Shown here: positions 44,704 through 53,982 of the stretch, piece by piece
How positions within the stretch are numbered: the stretch's first letter is position 1
Layout of the letters: every line of letters starts with the position of its first letter
DNA from: Colwellia sp. PAMC 21821
GTDB taxonomy: Bacteria > Pseudomonadota > Gammaproteobacteria > Enterobacterales > Alteromonadaceae
Reading direction: 5' to 3'
Assembly (NCBI RefSeq): GCF_002077175.1
Contig: NZ_CP014943.1
Span: 3,224,001-3,288,000, forward strand
Length of the DNA: 64,000 nucleotides
Program-made: the position numbers and the translations under genes
The notes under the pieces: model-generated
Seen by the model: the letters and a program-made list of their open reading frames with translations, nothing else
The model's database searches: none
What the model was told of the DNA's origin: nothing

Positions 44704-46050
44704 ATGAATACCAATAACAGCAAACAAGCTAGCCACGGCTTAACTCAAGATCAGTTAGACGCGCATTGGATGCCATTTACGGCCAATAGAGAGTTTAAAA
44801 AAGACCCTCGAATTATTGTTTCGGCTGAAGGAAATTATTACACCGATGCAGAGGGCCGTAAAATATTTGATGGTCTCTCTGGACTCTGGACTTGTGGTGC
44901 TGGCCATAGTCGCCCAGAAATTACAGAAGCCATAAGCAAGCAAGCTAAAACGTTAGACTATTCACCTGCATTTCAATTTGGTCATCCTAAATCTTTTGAA
45001 TTAGCACACCGGATTACTGAGCTGATGCCTGACGGCTTAAATCGTGTGTTTTTTACTGGTTCAGGCTCTGAATCTGTTGAAACAGCGCTGAAAATAGCTC
45101 GTGGTTATTGGCGTAAAAAAGGCATGGCGAGTAAAACCCGTTTTATTGGTCGTGCAAAGGGCTATCACGGTGTTAACTTTGGCGGTATTAGTGTCGGTGG
45201 TATTGGTCCTAATCGAGCGATTTACGGCCAAGGCATTGAAGCATCGCATTTGTCGCATACCATGTTACCAGAAAATAAATTTAGCCAAGGTATGCCAGAA
45301 ACGGGTGCTGATTTAGCTAATGAATTAGAAGAGATGATCGCGGTATATGACGCGTCAAATGTCGCTGCTGTTATTGTTGAGCCCTTAGCGGGTTCTGCTG
45401 GCGTAATTCCACCACCTAAGGGTTACTTAAAACGCTTAAGAGACATTTGTACAAAGCATAATATTTTATTGATTTTCGACGAAGTGATCACCGCGTTCGG
45501 TCGTATGGGGTCAAATACCGGTGCTGCTGAATTTGATGTAACACCCGATATTATGACCGTGGCAAAACAATTAACTAATGGGGTTATTCCCATGGGCGCT
45601 GTTATTGCTAAGCAAGAAATTTACGATACATTTATGGCAGCCGGCGGGCCTGAGTACATGCTTGAGCTACCTCACGGCTATACTTATTCAGCACACCCCG
45701 TTGCCTGTGCGGCGGCACTGGCTTCCTTAGATATTTTAGCACAAGAGAACTTACCTGAAAGAGTGAAGTCAATTGCACCATATTTTCAAGAAGTATTACA
45801 TAGCTTAAAAAGTTGCAAGCATGTGGTCGATATTCGAAACTATGGTTTAGCTGGCGGTATCACTATTGCTCATGCGCCGGGTGAACCAGCGAAACGACCG
45901 CATCAAATAGCGATGAAGATGTGGCAAAAAGGTTTTTATGTCCGTTATGGCGGCGACACCATTCAGCTTGGTTTACCGTTTACTTCAACCTTGCCAGAAA
46001 TAAGTAGCCTAATGAACGCGCTTGGCGAGACTCTGAACGAAATTGACTGA
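44704..46050 (+). CDS. Omega-amino acid (beta-alanine)-pyruvate aminotransferase
   Basis: This 448-residue class III PLP aminotransferase resembles beta-alanine:pyruvate transaminases. Visible are DAHWMPFTANREFKKDPRII at the start, FFTGSGSESVETALKIARGY, LIFDEVITAFGRMGSNTGAA and the Schiff-base lysine in MTVAKQLTNGVIPMGAV. It would convert beta-alanine to malonate semialdehyde, the substrate of the MmsA encoded next (a gap of about 115 bp). GGTGGG precedes the ATG. Other omega-amino acids could be substrates. Confidence 0.87.
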   Translation: MNTNNSKQASHGLTQDQLDAHWMPFTANREFKKDPRIIVSAEGNYYTDAEGRKIFDGLSGLWTCGAGHSRPEITEAISKQAKTLDYSPAFQFGHPKSFELAHRITELMPDGLNRVFFTGSGSESVETALKIARGYWRKKGMASKTRFIGRAKGYHGVNFGGISVGGIGPNRAIYGQGIEASHLSHTMLPENKFSQGMPETGADLANELEEMIAVYDASNVAAVIVEPLAGSAGVIPPPKGYLKRLRDICTKHNILLIFDEVITAFGRMGSNTGAAEFDVTPDIMTVAKQLTNGVIPMGAVIAKQEIYDTFMAAGGPEYMLELPHGYTYSAHPVACAAALASLDILAQENLPERVKSIAPYFQEVLHSLKSCKHVVDIRNYGLAGGITIAHAPGEPAKRPHQIAMKMWQKGFYVRYGGDTIQLGLPFTSTLPEISSLMNALGETLNEID

Positions 46051-46165
46051 TCTGTGCTGAGGGCATTTTATAGCGACAGACTTTATAACGACAGTTTTTA
46101 TTAACACCGTTTTTTTTACACATTTACTTTATCAGTAAGTGAACTACAGCATTAAAGGAAAAAAG

Positions 46166-47656
46166 ATGACAACTATCGGCCACCTAATTAACGGCGAAAT
46201 GTACAATGATAATAATCGCACGCAAGATGTTTTTAACCCTGCAACGGGCAAAGCAGAAAAAAAAGTAGCACTTGCCTCAAAAGTAACCGTTGAAAAAGCG
46301 ATTGCTGCCGCACAAGAAGCTTATCCGGCTTGGCGTAATACACCGGCGATTAAACGTGCTCGTGTTATGTTTAAATTTAAAGAGTTATTAGAGCAAAATG
46401 CTGACAAAATTTGCCAATTAATTGGCCAAGAGCATGGCAAAATATCCCATGATGCTGCCGGCGAATTACAACGCGGTATCGAGAATGTTGAATTTGCTTG
46501 TGGTGCACCAGAGTTATTAAAAGGTGAGCACAGCAAAAATGTTGGACCAAATATTGATTCTTGGAGCGAGTTTCAGCCTCTTGGTGTTGTCGCGGGTATT
46601 ACGCCGTTTAACTTCCCTGCGATGGTACCTATGTGGATGTTTCCACTTGCAATAGTTTGCGGTAATACTTTTATATTAAAGCCGTCTGAGCGTGATCCAA
46701 GTTCAACGTTATACATTGCATCTTTATTAAAAGAAGCGGGTTTACCTGATGGCGTAATGAATGTTATCAACGGTGATAAAGAAGCCGTTGATACCTTGTT
46801 AACTGATCAACGTGTTAAAGCGGTTAGTTTTGTCGGTTCAACACCCATTGCGGAATATATTTATACCACAGCCAGTGCCAATGGCAAACGTTGTCAAGCA
46901 TTAGGTGGTGCAAAAAATCACGCTATCGTTATGCCAGATGCTGATATGGATAATGCGGTAAATCAATTAGTTGGCGCAGCATTTGGCTCTTCAGGAGAGC
47001 GTTGTATGGCCTTGTCGGTAGCGGTAGCTGTTGGCGATGAAGCAGGTGATGCATTGATCGAGAAAATGCAACAAGCGATGCAAAGCTTAAGCGTTGGTGA
47101 ATACTCAAACGCGAATAATGATTTTGGCCCGGTGATTACGAAAGTACATCAAGATAAAGTGGTTGGTTATATCTCAAGTGCTGCTGAGCAAGGTGCAACG
47201 TTAGTCGTCGATGGTCGTAATCCAACGGTTAAAGGCTATGAAAATGGCTTTTTTGTCGGTGCAACGTTAATTGATAACGTAACCGCCAGTATGGACAGTT
47301 ACAAAGCGGAAATTTTTGGTCCGGTGCTACAAGTTATTAGAGTTAACACTATGGAAGAAGCCATGCAACTGATCAACGATCATGAATATGGTAATGGTAC
47401 CTGTATCTTTACTCGTGACGGTGAAGCGGCTCGTTATTTCTCTGACCATATTGAAGTGGGTATGGTGGGCATTAATGTACCATTACCTGTACCGGTTGCT
47501 TACCATAGTTTTGGCGGTTGGAAGCGCAGCCTATTTGGTGATTTACATGCCTACGGACCAGATGGTGTAAGGTTTTACACGAAACGTAAAACTATCACTC
47601 AGCGATGGCCGTCAAGTGGTGTGCGTGAAGGCGTAAGTTTTGCTTTTCCGAGCTAA
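46166..47656 (+). CDS. mmsA: CoA-acylating (methyl)malonate-semialdehyde dehydrogenase
   Basis: MmsA converts malonate or methylmalonate semialdehyde plus CoA and NAD+ to acetyl- or propionyl-CoA and CO2. The 496-residue protein has GVVAGITPFNFPAMVPMWMF, the catalytic Cys in GSSGERCMALSVAVAVG, and the C-terminal SLFGDLHAYGPDGVRFYTKR then KTITQRWP typical of MmsA. The ATG at 46166 has AAGGA seven bases upstream; a GTG 27 bases earlier lacks a site. With the preceding aminotransferase it forms a beta-alanine to acetyl-CoA module. Confidence 0.93.
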   Translation: MTTIGHLINGEMYNDNNRTQDVFNPATGKAEKKVALASKVTVEKAIAAAQEAYPAWRNTPAIKRARVMFKFKELLEQNADKICQLIGQEHGKISHDAAGELQRGIENVEFACGAPELLKGEHSKNVGPNIDSWSEFQPLGVVAGITPFNFPAMVPMWMFPLAIVCGNTFILKPSERDPSSTLYIASLLKEAGLPDGVMNVINGDKEAVDTLLTDQRVKAVSFVGSTPIAEYIYTTASANGKRCQALGGAKNHAIVMPDADMDNAVNQLVGAAFGSSGERCMALSVAVAVGDEAGDALIEKMQQAMQSLSVGEYSNANNDFGPVITKVHQDKVVGYISSAAEQGATLVVDGRNPTVKGYENGFFVGATLIDNVTASMDSYKAEIFGPVLQVIRVNTMEEAMQLINDHEYGNGTCIFTRDGEAARYFSDHIEVGMVGINVPLPVPVAYHSFGGWKRSLFGDLHAYGPDGVRFYTKRKTITQRWPSSGVREGVSFAFPS

Positions 47657-47690
47657 ATTTAATATTCGATACATATAACGAGCACAAGCG

Positions 47691-48386
47691 ATGACCTTAG
47701 AGCACACTATTATTCGCCTATCTGATAATCCTGAAGGGTTTACAGATAAGGTCGATGATTTAACTGCTGATATGTTTGAATCAGCCGTACCGATTCAACA
47801 TAGTTATGACTATGTAGCAGAGCATGATCTAGGGTTATATATCGGTGTTTGGGATACAACGGATATGATAGAAACTGCTGCGCCTTATGGTATGGACGAG
47901 TTTATGCTGCTTATAGAGGGCGCTGCAGTTATAAAGGACAATAATACCAACACCAGCGAAACAATTTTAGCAGGTGAAAGCTTTATTATTCCCAAAGGTT
48001 ATGATTGCCAGTGGCAGCAAACCGGTTATTTACGCAAGTTTTATGTCATCGCCGATAAAGCCTGCACGAAAAAAGTAAGCTTAGCTCCATCGAAAGATGG
48101 CATCGTTAGGTTTCCAGCGACCACTGTCTTAGGGAATAGCATTTATTATAAAAGTGCTGATCAGCAGTTTATATCAGGGGCTTTTAAAGGCAATATCGCT
48201 GATTCGCCTATAGCGAGTAGTGTGCAACGCCGTTTTATCTATTTAAAATCAGGCTTCGTGACCTTAATGGACAGTAATTTAACCGAGTATCACTTTAAAG
48301 CAGGTGATGTTTTCCTGTTGACTGGAAGACAAACTTTTTGGCGTGCGAGCGAAGAAATAAGCCATCACTATGTGGAGCTATCTTAA
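47691..48386 (+). CDS. Two-cupin protein (DUF861-like), unknown function
   Basis: This 231-residue protein has two tandem cupin-like halves: one around residues 45-115 (GMDEFMLLIEGAAVIKD, GESFIIPKGYDCQWQQ) and one around 160-230 (FIYLKSGFVTLMD, GDVFLLTGRQTFW). Such cupin_3 proteins often sit beside amine and ureide catabolism genes. It is placed between mmsA (34-bp gap) and the aldehyde dehydrogenase, so it belongs to the operon. A regulatory or small-molecule-binding role is possible, and no catalytic assignment is made. Confidence 0.72.
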   Translation: MTLEHTIIRLSDNPEGFTDKVDDLTADMFESAVPIQHSYDYVAEHDLGLYIGVWDTTDMIETAAPYGMDEFMLLIEGAAVIKDNNTNTSETILAGESFIIPKGYDCQWQQTGYLRKFYVIADKACTKKVSLAPSKDGIVRFPATTVLGNSIYYKSADQQFISGAFKGNIADSPIASSVQRRFIYLKSGFVTLMDSNLTEYHFKAGDVFLLTGRQTFWRASEEISHHYVELS

Positions 48387-48388
48387 AC

Positions 48389-49945
48389 ATGAGCAGTTCA
48401 ATGTTGAATTACATCAAGACAATAACAAAAAAAATACCTTTAATTGCACAGCTCCATGACGGCGGCTCAATGCATAATAAACACTTTATTAATGGTAAAT
48501 TCCAAGCTGCTGAATCAGCCGAAACATTTACGGTTATTAATCCTGCCAATGAACACGTTATTGCTCACTTGTCTGCCGGTAATCAAGCTGACATAAATAA
48601 TGCTGTAGCGGCTGCCAAAAAAGCTTTTTATCAAGGCTCATGGCCAAACATGAAAGGCAGCGAACGGGCGGTTTATTTACGCAAAATGGCCGCGATAATT
48701 ACCCGTCGTTTAACTGAATTATCAGACCTAGAAGTACTCGACAACGGTAAACCTTTTCCTGAAGCAAAATGGGATATTGAAGACACCGCAGGTACCTTTG
48801 AGTTTTACGCTAACCTTGCCGAGTCATTTGATGAGCGGGCAACTAAAGAGATTAGCTTATCTGAACCGGATTTTACTTCCAAAGCTACCAAAGAGCCCTT
48901 AGGTGTTGTGGGCGCTATTATTCCTTGGAATTTCCCAATGCTAATGGCGGCATGGAAAGTTGCTCCAGCATTAGCAGCCGGTTGTACTGTGGTATTAAAA
49001 CCTTCAGAAGTTACGCCGCTAACTGCATTAGCCTTGGGTGAAATTGCCCAAGAAGCAGGTTTGCCAGCAGGTGTATTAAATATTGTTACTGGCTTAGGAC
49101 AACCAGCAGGGCAAGCGTTAGCAGAGCATCCTGACATTGATAAACTTGCGTTTACTGGCTCTGTACCTACGGGCTCTAAAATTATGGCCTTGGCAGCGAA
49201 AGATATTAAAAATATTAGCCTGGAACTCGGCGGTAAATCACCTTTAGTTATTTTTGAAGATACCGATATTGATAAAGCCGTTGAGTGGATCATGTTTGGT
49301 ATTTTCTGGAATCAAGGCCAAGTGTGCTCAGCAACCTCACGTGTGCTGGTAGCAGAAGCTATTTATCCGGCGCTATTAAAACGTTTAATTGAAGAAACTA
49401 AAAAAATAACTATTGGGGCTGGTGATCAAAGTGGAGTGCTACTAGGCCCGTTGGTCAATGCCATGCAATACGACAAAGTCAAAGCCGCTATTGCTAGGGG
49501 TGTGCAAGAGGGCGCAACTTTAGCTTATGGCGGCGTAAAGCCAAATCACTTTGATAAAGGTTATTTTTTAACGCCGGCTATTTTTACCGATGTTGATAAG
49601 GACAGCTGGATTTGGCAAGAAGAAATATTCGGCCCTGTGGTTTGTATTAAAGCCTTTAAAACAGAGCAAGAAGCCATTGAGTTAGCCAATGATTCCCGGT
49701 TTGGACTGGCGGCGGCCGTTATGTCGAAAGATCAAGAACGATGTGACCGTGTCGCTAAAGCATTTAAGGCCGGCATTGTTTGGGTTAATTGCTCACAACC
49801 CACTTTTGTCGAAGCGCCTTGGGGCGGTTATAAACAATCAGGTATTGGCCGGGAACTAGGTGAATGGGGGTTTAATAATTATCTCGAAACAAAACAAATT
49901 ACCCAATTTACCAGCGATGAACCTTGGGGTTGGTACGTAAAGTAA
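48389..49945 (+). CDS. Aminoaldehyde/betaine-aldehyde-type dehydrogenase
   Basis: This 518-residue NAD+-dependent aldehyde dehydrogenase has GAIIPWNFPMLMAAWKVAPA, the catalytic Glu in SLELGGKSPLVIF and the Cys in NQGQVCSATSRVL. The C-terminus, WGGYKQSGIGRELGEWGFNN then SDEPWGWY, is the hallmark of plant-like betaine/aminoaldehyde dehydrogenases that oxidise 3-aminopropanal and 4-aminobutanal, fitting polyamine breakdown. The start at 48389 has GGAG upstream and follows the cupin stop by 2 bp. About 27 extra N-terminal residues precede the usual family start at an internal ATG (48470). Confidence 0.85.
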   Translation: MSSSMLNYIKTITKKIPLIAQLHDGGSMHNKHFINGKFQAAESAETFTVINPANEHVIAHLSAGNQADINNAVAAAKKAFYQGSWPNMKGSERAVYLRKMAAIITRRLTELSDLEVLDNGKPFPEAKWDIEDTAGTFEFYANLAESFDERATKEISLSEPDFTSKATKEPLGVVGAIIPWNFPMLMAAWKVAPALAAGCTVVLKPSEVTPLTALALGEIAQEAGLPAGVLNIVTGLGQPAGQALAEHPDIDKLAFTGSVPTGSKIMALAAKDIKNISLELGGKSPLVIFEDTDIDKAVEWIMFGIFWNQGQVCSATSRVLVAEAIYPALLKRLIEETKKITIGAGDQSGVLLGPLVNAMQYDKVKAAIARGVQEGATLAYGGVKPNHFDKGYFLTPAIFTDVDKDSWIWQEEIFGPVVCIKAFKTEQEAIELANDSRFGLAAAVMSKDQERCDRVAKAFKAGIVWVNCSQPTFVEAPWGGYKQSGIGRELGEWGFNNYLETKQITQFTSDEPWGWYVK

Positions 49946-50007
49946 TATCGCTAAATTACGCAAGTTCAACTTTTAAATTCAGCACTCAACAAGTAAGTGA
50001 GATAAAA

Positions 50008-51414
50008 ATGCAGCATCTTGACGCGTTGAAAGATTCAACGTACCGACCAATATGGTTTGATCTTGCTCAGCAACCAGAAACACTCGCATCGCTAACTACA
50101 GACAGTGAATGTGAGCTATTAATTGTTGGTGGCGGTTTCACTGGCTTATGGGCAGCATTGCAAGCAAAAGAGCGTAAACCGGATGCTGATATTATCTTAA
50201 TCGAGAAAACCTTTATCGGTAATGGCGCATCTGGCAGAAATGGCGGTTTCTTAAATTCAAGCCTTGCGCATGGTGAAACCAATACAGATCACCATTTCCC
50301 AGGAGAAGCTGAAAAGCTTCACGAGTTAGGACAAGAAAATATGACTGAACTTCTTGCTAGCTTAAAGCGGTATGGCATAGACGCTGATTACGAATCGGTT
50401 GGCGAAACTGAAGTAGCCACTAATCAAGGCGCTGTTGACGCTATTCGCAAATATTTTGACGTTGAAAAAGCAGACGGTGATGATGTGATTTGGCTAGACC
50501 AAGCCCAAATGCAAGCCCAGGTTAATTCACCTACTTATTTAGCCGGATTATGGCGCCGTGGCGATCAAAATGGCACGATAAATCCATTAAAGATTTGCTG
50601 GGGTTTAAAGCGCGTTTTACTTGAACTTGGTGTTAAAATTTATGAAGAAACTGACCTTGTCGATGTTCAGCCACTAGGCAAAACACATATGTTGGCTCAG
50701 TGTGAGCACGCCAGCATAAAAAGCGAAAAAGTGTTAATGGCCACCAATGCGTTCACCAGTTGCGTGGGTAAAATTCGTCGTAGTGTTATTCCTGTCTGGG
50801 ACTATCAATTAGCTACCGAGCCATTAACCCAAGCGCAGTTAGATACTATCGGTTGGCATAAAACGCGTCATGCGATTGGTAATCATGCCAATATGTTTCA
50901 TTACTATAGAATGACCAAAGACAACCGTATTACATGGGGCGGCGGCGGTGCCGTGCGATATTATTATAATCGCGGTATAAGTGATAATTATGCCGATATT
51001 CCTGAACGTTTTGAACAACTTGCTAAAGAGTTTTTTGAAACCTTTCCACAACTTGCAGGTGTAAAGTTTAGCCATCGATGGAGTGGTATTATTGCGACAT
51101 CATCACGTTTTTGCATGGTGCCAGGTGTAACATATAATGGCCGCCTATCTTGGGCAGTAGGTTATACCGGTTTAGGTGTTGGCGCTTCGCGTTTTGGCGC
51201 GCGCGTGGCTATTGAGTTACTGGGCTATCAACCGAGTGACGTGATAAAAATGCAGTTTGTTAGAAAATGGACTTTACCCTGGGTACCCGAGCCACTGTGT
51301 TGGATTGGTGTACGTTTAACGCAGCAAGCATTAATAAAAGCAGATAAAAAAAATGGTAAACGTGGATTATGGTTGAAGCTATTAGACGCGCTTAATTTAG
51401 GCTTTACTTGTTAA
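50008..51414 (+). CDS. FAD-dependent amine oxidoreductase (PuuB-related)
   Basis: This 468-residue DAO-family flavoprotein has an FAD-binding motif, LLIVGGGFTGLWAALQAKER (about residues 36-55), followed by the segment NGASGRNGGFLNSSLAHGET shared with gamma-glutamylputrescine oxidase. The C-terminal part includes HRWSGIIATSSRFCMVPGV and GYTGLGVGASRFGARVAIEL. It probably oxidises an amine or glutamylated amine to an aldehyde for the dehydrogenase encoded just upstream. The ATG at 50008 is preferred on alignment; an in-frame upstream extension lacks a site. It differs clearly from the two PuuB proteins in the window. Confidence 0.8.
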   Translation: MQHLDALKDSTYRPIWFDLAQQPETLASLTTDSECELLIVGGGFTGLWAALQAKERKPDADIILIEKTFIGNGASGRNGGFLNSSLAHGETNTDHHFPGEAEKLHELGQENMTELLASLKRYGIDADYESVGETEVATNQGAVDAIRKYFDVEKADGDDVIWLDQAQMQAQVNSPTYLAGLWRRGDQNGTINPLKICWGLKRVLLELGVKIYEETDLVDVQPLGKTHMLAQCEHASIKSEKVLMATNAFTSCVGKIRRSVIPVWDYQLATEPLTQAQLDTIGWHKTRHAIGNHANMFHYYRMTKDNRITWGGGGAVRYYYNRGISDNYADIPERFEQLAKEFFETFPQLAGVKFSHRWSGIIATSSRFCMVPGVTYNGRLSWAVGYTGLGVGASRFGARVAIELLGYQPSDVIKMQFVRKWTLPWVPEPLCWIGVRLTQQALIKADKKNGKRGLWLKLLDALNLGFTC

Positions 51415-51442
51415 CTTAAACTTAAACTTAAACTTAAACCTA
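51413..51442. repeat. 6-bp tandem repeat (CTTAAA) after the flavoprotein gene
   Basis: The word CTTAAA is repeated about four to five times directly after the stop codon, then decays into CCTAAC/CTTTAACC. Confidence 0.8.
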
Positions 51443-51471
51443 ACTTTAACCTAAATTATTTTACCCTTATT

Positions 51472-51503
51472 AAAAACGGCTCCTAATGGAGCCGTTTTTA
51501 ATT
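51472..51503. terminator. Bidirectional terminator between two flavoprotein genes
   Basis: The stem AAAAACGGCTCC/GGAGCCGTTTTT with loop TAAT serves the + strand amine oxidoreductase and the - strand puuB, which converge here. Confidence 0.9.
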
Positions 51504-51526
51504 TTATGCGTTTGGGTATCTAGCTA

Positions 51527-52819
51527 TTAAATACCTAATTTATCTCTTAAACCGTAATACCAGGCACCCATCATGGTCATAGGTACTCGCATAGCTCTGC
51601 CGCCAATAAATGGGTAATGAGGTAAGCTTGTAAAAACTTCAAAACGAGACTGCTCACCTGATATCGCTTCCGCTAATATTTTACCGGCTAAATGCGAGGT
51701 ATTAACGCCGTGGCCGCTATAGCCTTGTGCATAATAAATATTATTACCTATTTTACCTAACTGCGGTAAACGACTAACGGTTAAGAGAAAATCTCCGCCC
51801 CAGGCATAATCGATTTTATAATCTTTCATTGCTGGGAATATTTTCTCCATATGTGGCTTTAAGAATTTTTTGATACTGGCAGGATCGCCACCACCATAAG
51901 TAACGCCACCACCGAAAAGTAAACGATTATCAGCAGTCATTCGGTAATAATCTAATTTGTAGTTCACATCTTCGACACAATACTGCGAAGGAATAAGTGA
52001 TTTAGCCAGTTCCTCAGGTAATACCTCCGTGGTGACTATTTGTGTACCACAAGGCATCGATTTTCTCGCTAATTTGGGCTCAAGGTTACCCATGTAGGCA
52101 TTACCGGCCAAAACCAGTAGTTTAGCTTTAACATGACCTTTTTCGGTGCTAACAATAACTTTTTCGTTACCATCTTCGTTAATGTTTTTAATATCAATAA
52201 CTTTCGATTGTTCAAATACTTCACCGCCGATAGAGACTAATGCTGCGGCTTCACCTAACGCTAATTTAAGCGGATGAATATGGCCACAATGTTCATCGAC
52301 CAAGCCACCAATATAAGCGTCAGTATTCACAATTTTACTGACGTCAGCTTTGCCAACCATAGATAGCTTTTTATTACCAAAGCGCTCCCAAAGGGCTTTT
52401 TTACTTTCAAGCTCTTTAAGTTGTTTCTCGGTAAAAGCCGCAAAAAAACCACCGTGTTTATAGTCAGCGTCAATATTATATTTTTTGATTAAACCACGAA
52501 TACAATCAGCACCTTCAAAGGCCATATTACCCATGGCGTTGGCAGTATCTACACCATAATGCTTTTCAATATGATCAATATCTCGGCTAAAGCTATTGAC
52601 TAGCTGACCACCATTTCTGCCTGATGCGCCAAAGCCTATATTGGCTGCTTCTAACAATACTACCTTGTAACCTTTCTCCTGTAAGGCAATAGCGGTTGAT
52701 AAGCCGCTATAACCGCCACCAACCACACAAACGTCTGCCGTAACCTCTCCTTCTAATGTCGGGTAATTTACGGTTTTATTTGCTGTAGCAGCATAATAAG
52801 AGTCAGGGTAAGCTGTCAT
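51527..52819 (-). CDS. puuB: Gamma-glutamylputrescine oxidoreductase (first copy)
   Basis: PuuB oxidises gamma-glutamylputrescine to gamma-glutamyl-4-aminobutyraldehyde with FAD and O2. This 430-residue protein begins MTAYPDSYYAATAN and has the FAD motif VCVVGGGYSGLSTAIALQEK, then FGASGRNGGQLVNSFSRDID. Further on it has YIGGLVDEHCGHIHPLKLAL and the C-terminal YYAQGYSGHGVNTSHLAGKI. All are classic PuuB. It reads away from the cassette island. Its upstream region (52820-53036) is A/T-rich with no gene. Confidence 0.93.
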   Translation of the reverse strand: MTAYPDSYYAATANKTVNYPTLEGEVTADVCVVGGGYSGLSTAIALQEKGYKVVLLEAANIGFGASGRNGGQLVNSFSRDIDHIEKHYGVDTANAMGNMAFEGADCIRGLIKKYNIDADYKHGGFFAAFTEKQLKELESKKALWERFGNKKLSMVGKADVSKIVNTDAYIGGLVDEHCGHIHPLKLALGEAAALVSIGGEVFEQSKVIDIKNINEDGNEKVIVSTEKGHVKAKLLVLAGNAYMGNLEPKLARKSMPCGTQIVTTEVLPEELAKSLIPSQYCVEDVNYKLDYYRMTADNRLLFGGGVTYGGGDPASIKKFLKPHMEKIFPAMKDYKIDYAWGGDFLLTVSRLPQLGKIGNNIYYAQGYSGHGVNTSHLAGKILAEAISGEQSRFEVFTSLPHYPFIGGRAMRVPMTMMGAWYYGLRDKLGI

Positions 52820-53482
52820 TGTTAAATCCTAAAGTAGTGTATTCATGGTTTTCATGTTTCTAAAATAACACGGGCGTTGTAAATAACAAACACCTAGCGA
52901 GGTTTTAATCAAAAGTAATTGATATTACTGCTTTGAGGCAAATGTAAAAAATTGTTGTAAAATATAATGAACTGATTGAAGTTGCTGGCGTTACTTAAAT
53001 ACAGACTTTAAATCCTTGCAACAGAGAATTGTAAAACCATAAAGCAAATGCATGATTACGTTTACTTTATAAATACTTAACGTTTTTAGGGGCGAGCTGA
53101 TATTTTAAAGACTGACTAGGCTAGGTGTAATTTAGTGTCACAAAAGGTAAGTTTTTCAATATAATGGCGCTTTTATCGTTTAATGGTTAATTACATCGGT
53201 TATGCCACCAAATTGCATTAGAACTGCCGGTTATTAACATTCACTACTGCCACTAAATAACATTGACTTTGACCATCTAATATCATTTAGGTTAACCATT
53301 AATTTTAATAAGTAAATCATTATAATTTTAGGAAAGCAGTCTTTAAGACTAATTTTTATAATGGCAACTGTTCCGACATTGCGGACGTTAGCTTTGTTAA
53401 CTCATGAACATATTAGGGATAATTTTAACCAGAAATTACTCTTTGTTTCATGGACAGATATAAGGTCATAGCGGCCAGTTTC
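52820..53482. other. Intergenic region between puuB and the cassette island
   Basis: About 660 bp lack a supported gene. They contain the left copy of the island-flanking direct repeat (53037-53092) and DNA reaching the degenerate attC at the end of the array. A puuB promoter should lie close to 52820, but none could be assigned. Confidence 0.55.
53037..53092. repeat. Left copy of direct repeat flanking the island
   Basis: The segment from CCATAAAGCAAATGCATGAT to TACTTAACGTTTTTAGGGG matches 62001-62058 in the same orientation at roughly 85 percent by eye. Both share the core TTTATAAATACTTAA. The two copies bracket the cassette array and its insertion sequences. Confidence 0.75.
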
Positions 53483-53539
53483 TTTTCATCTCAGGACGCT
53501 AATTTTAATTGTTGTCCACCTCAGGGCGTTTTGTTATAC
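53483..53539 (-). other. Degenerate attC at the distal end of the array
   Basis: The R''-like GTATAAC (sense) overlaps the stop codon of the last cassette gene. It is followed by GCCCTGAGGTGGACAAC, an L''-type box, and then GTCCTGAG, a possible L'. No good GTTRRRY end is present, so this terminal site is truncated or decayed. Confidence 0.5.
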
Positions 53540-53953
53540 GGCAGTTTGCACCACAGAACAATGTTCTAAATTATTTCTTAAACGGTCTATATCTGATTGG
53601 CTGACATATGAACTACCAAAACCTGCACTAAAGAATAAGAAACCAGAAATATAAGTTTTTACTTTAATCCCTTTATCCGTTTTAGCACCACAAAATTTCA
53701 GATTAATGTTAGACCAACCCGACTTTATTTTAATTTTAGTTTTATAATTATTCTGCTTTAACTCTTTAAGTTTGCTTATAAATGAAACCAAACTTTCATT
53801 TTGCAAAGGCATGAACTTTTCTATTTCATGTGAACCAGAGCCAGCACAATAAACTTTATAGCCAAACAATTTTTCACCTTCAGACTCATAAGTACCAAAA
53901 GTGAAAATAGCATTATCGATTTTTTGCCGAGATTGTATCTGTGATAAGTTCAA
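53534..53953 (-). CDS. Cassette protein of unknown function (cassette 7)
   Basis: This Lys-rich protein of about 139 residues has no recognised family. Segments include TFGTYESEGEKLFGYKVYCA and FLFFSAGFGSSYVSQSDIDR. An open frame extends 22 codons further to a GTG at 54019, but that part is made of the inserted MITE. The likely original start is the TTG at 53953, with AAGGAAG about 11 bases upstream inside the cassette. The gene ends at the TAA inside the R'' box of its attC. Being promoterless in the array, it would depend on read-through or on a promoter in the MITE. Confidence 0.55.
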   Translation of the reverse strand: MNLSQIQSRQKIDNAIFTFGTYESEGEKLFGYKVYCAGSGSHEIEKFMPLQNESLVSFISKLKELKQNNYKTKIKIKSGWSNINLKFCGAKTDKGIKVKTYISGFLFFSAGFGSSYVSQSDIDRLRNNLEHCSVVQTAV

Positions 53954-53982
53954 TTTACACCACACTTCCTTTGCCGTATAAC

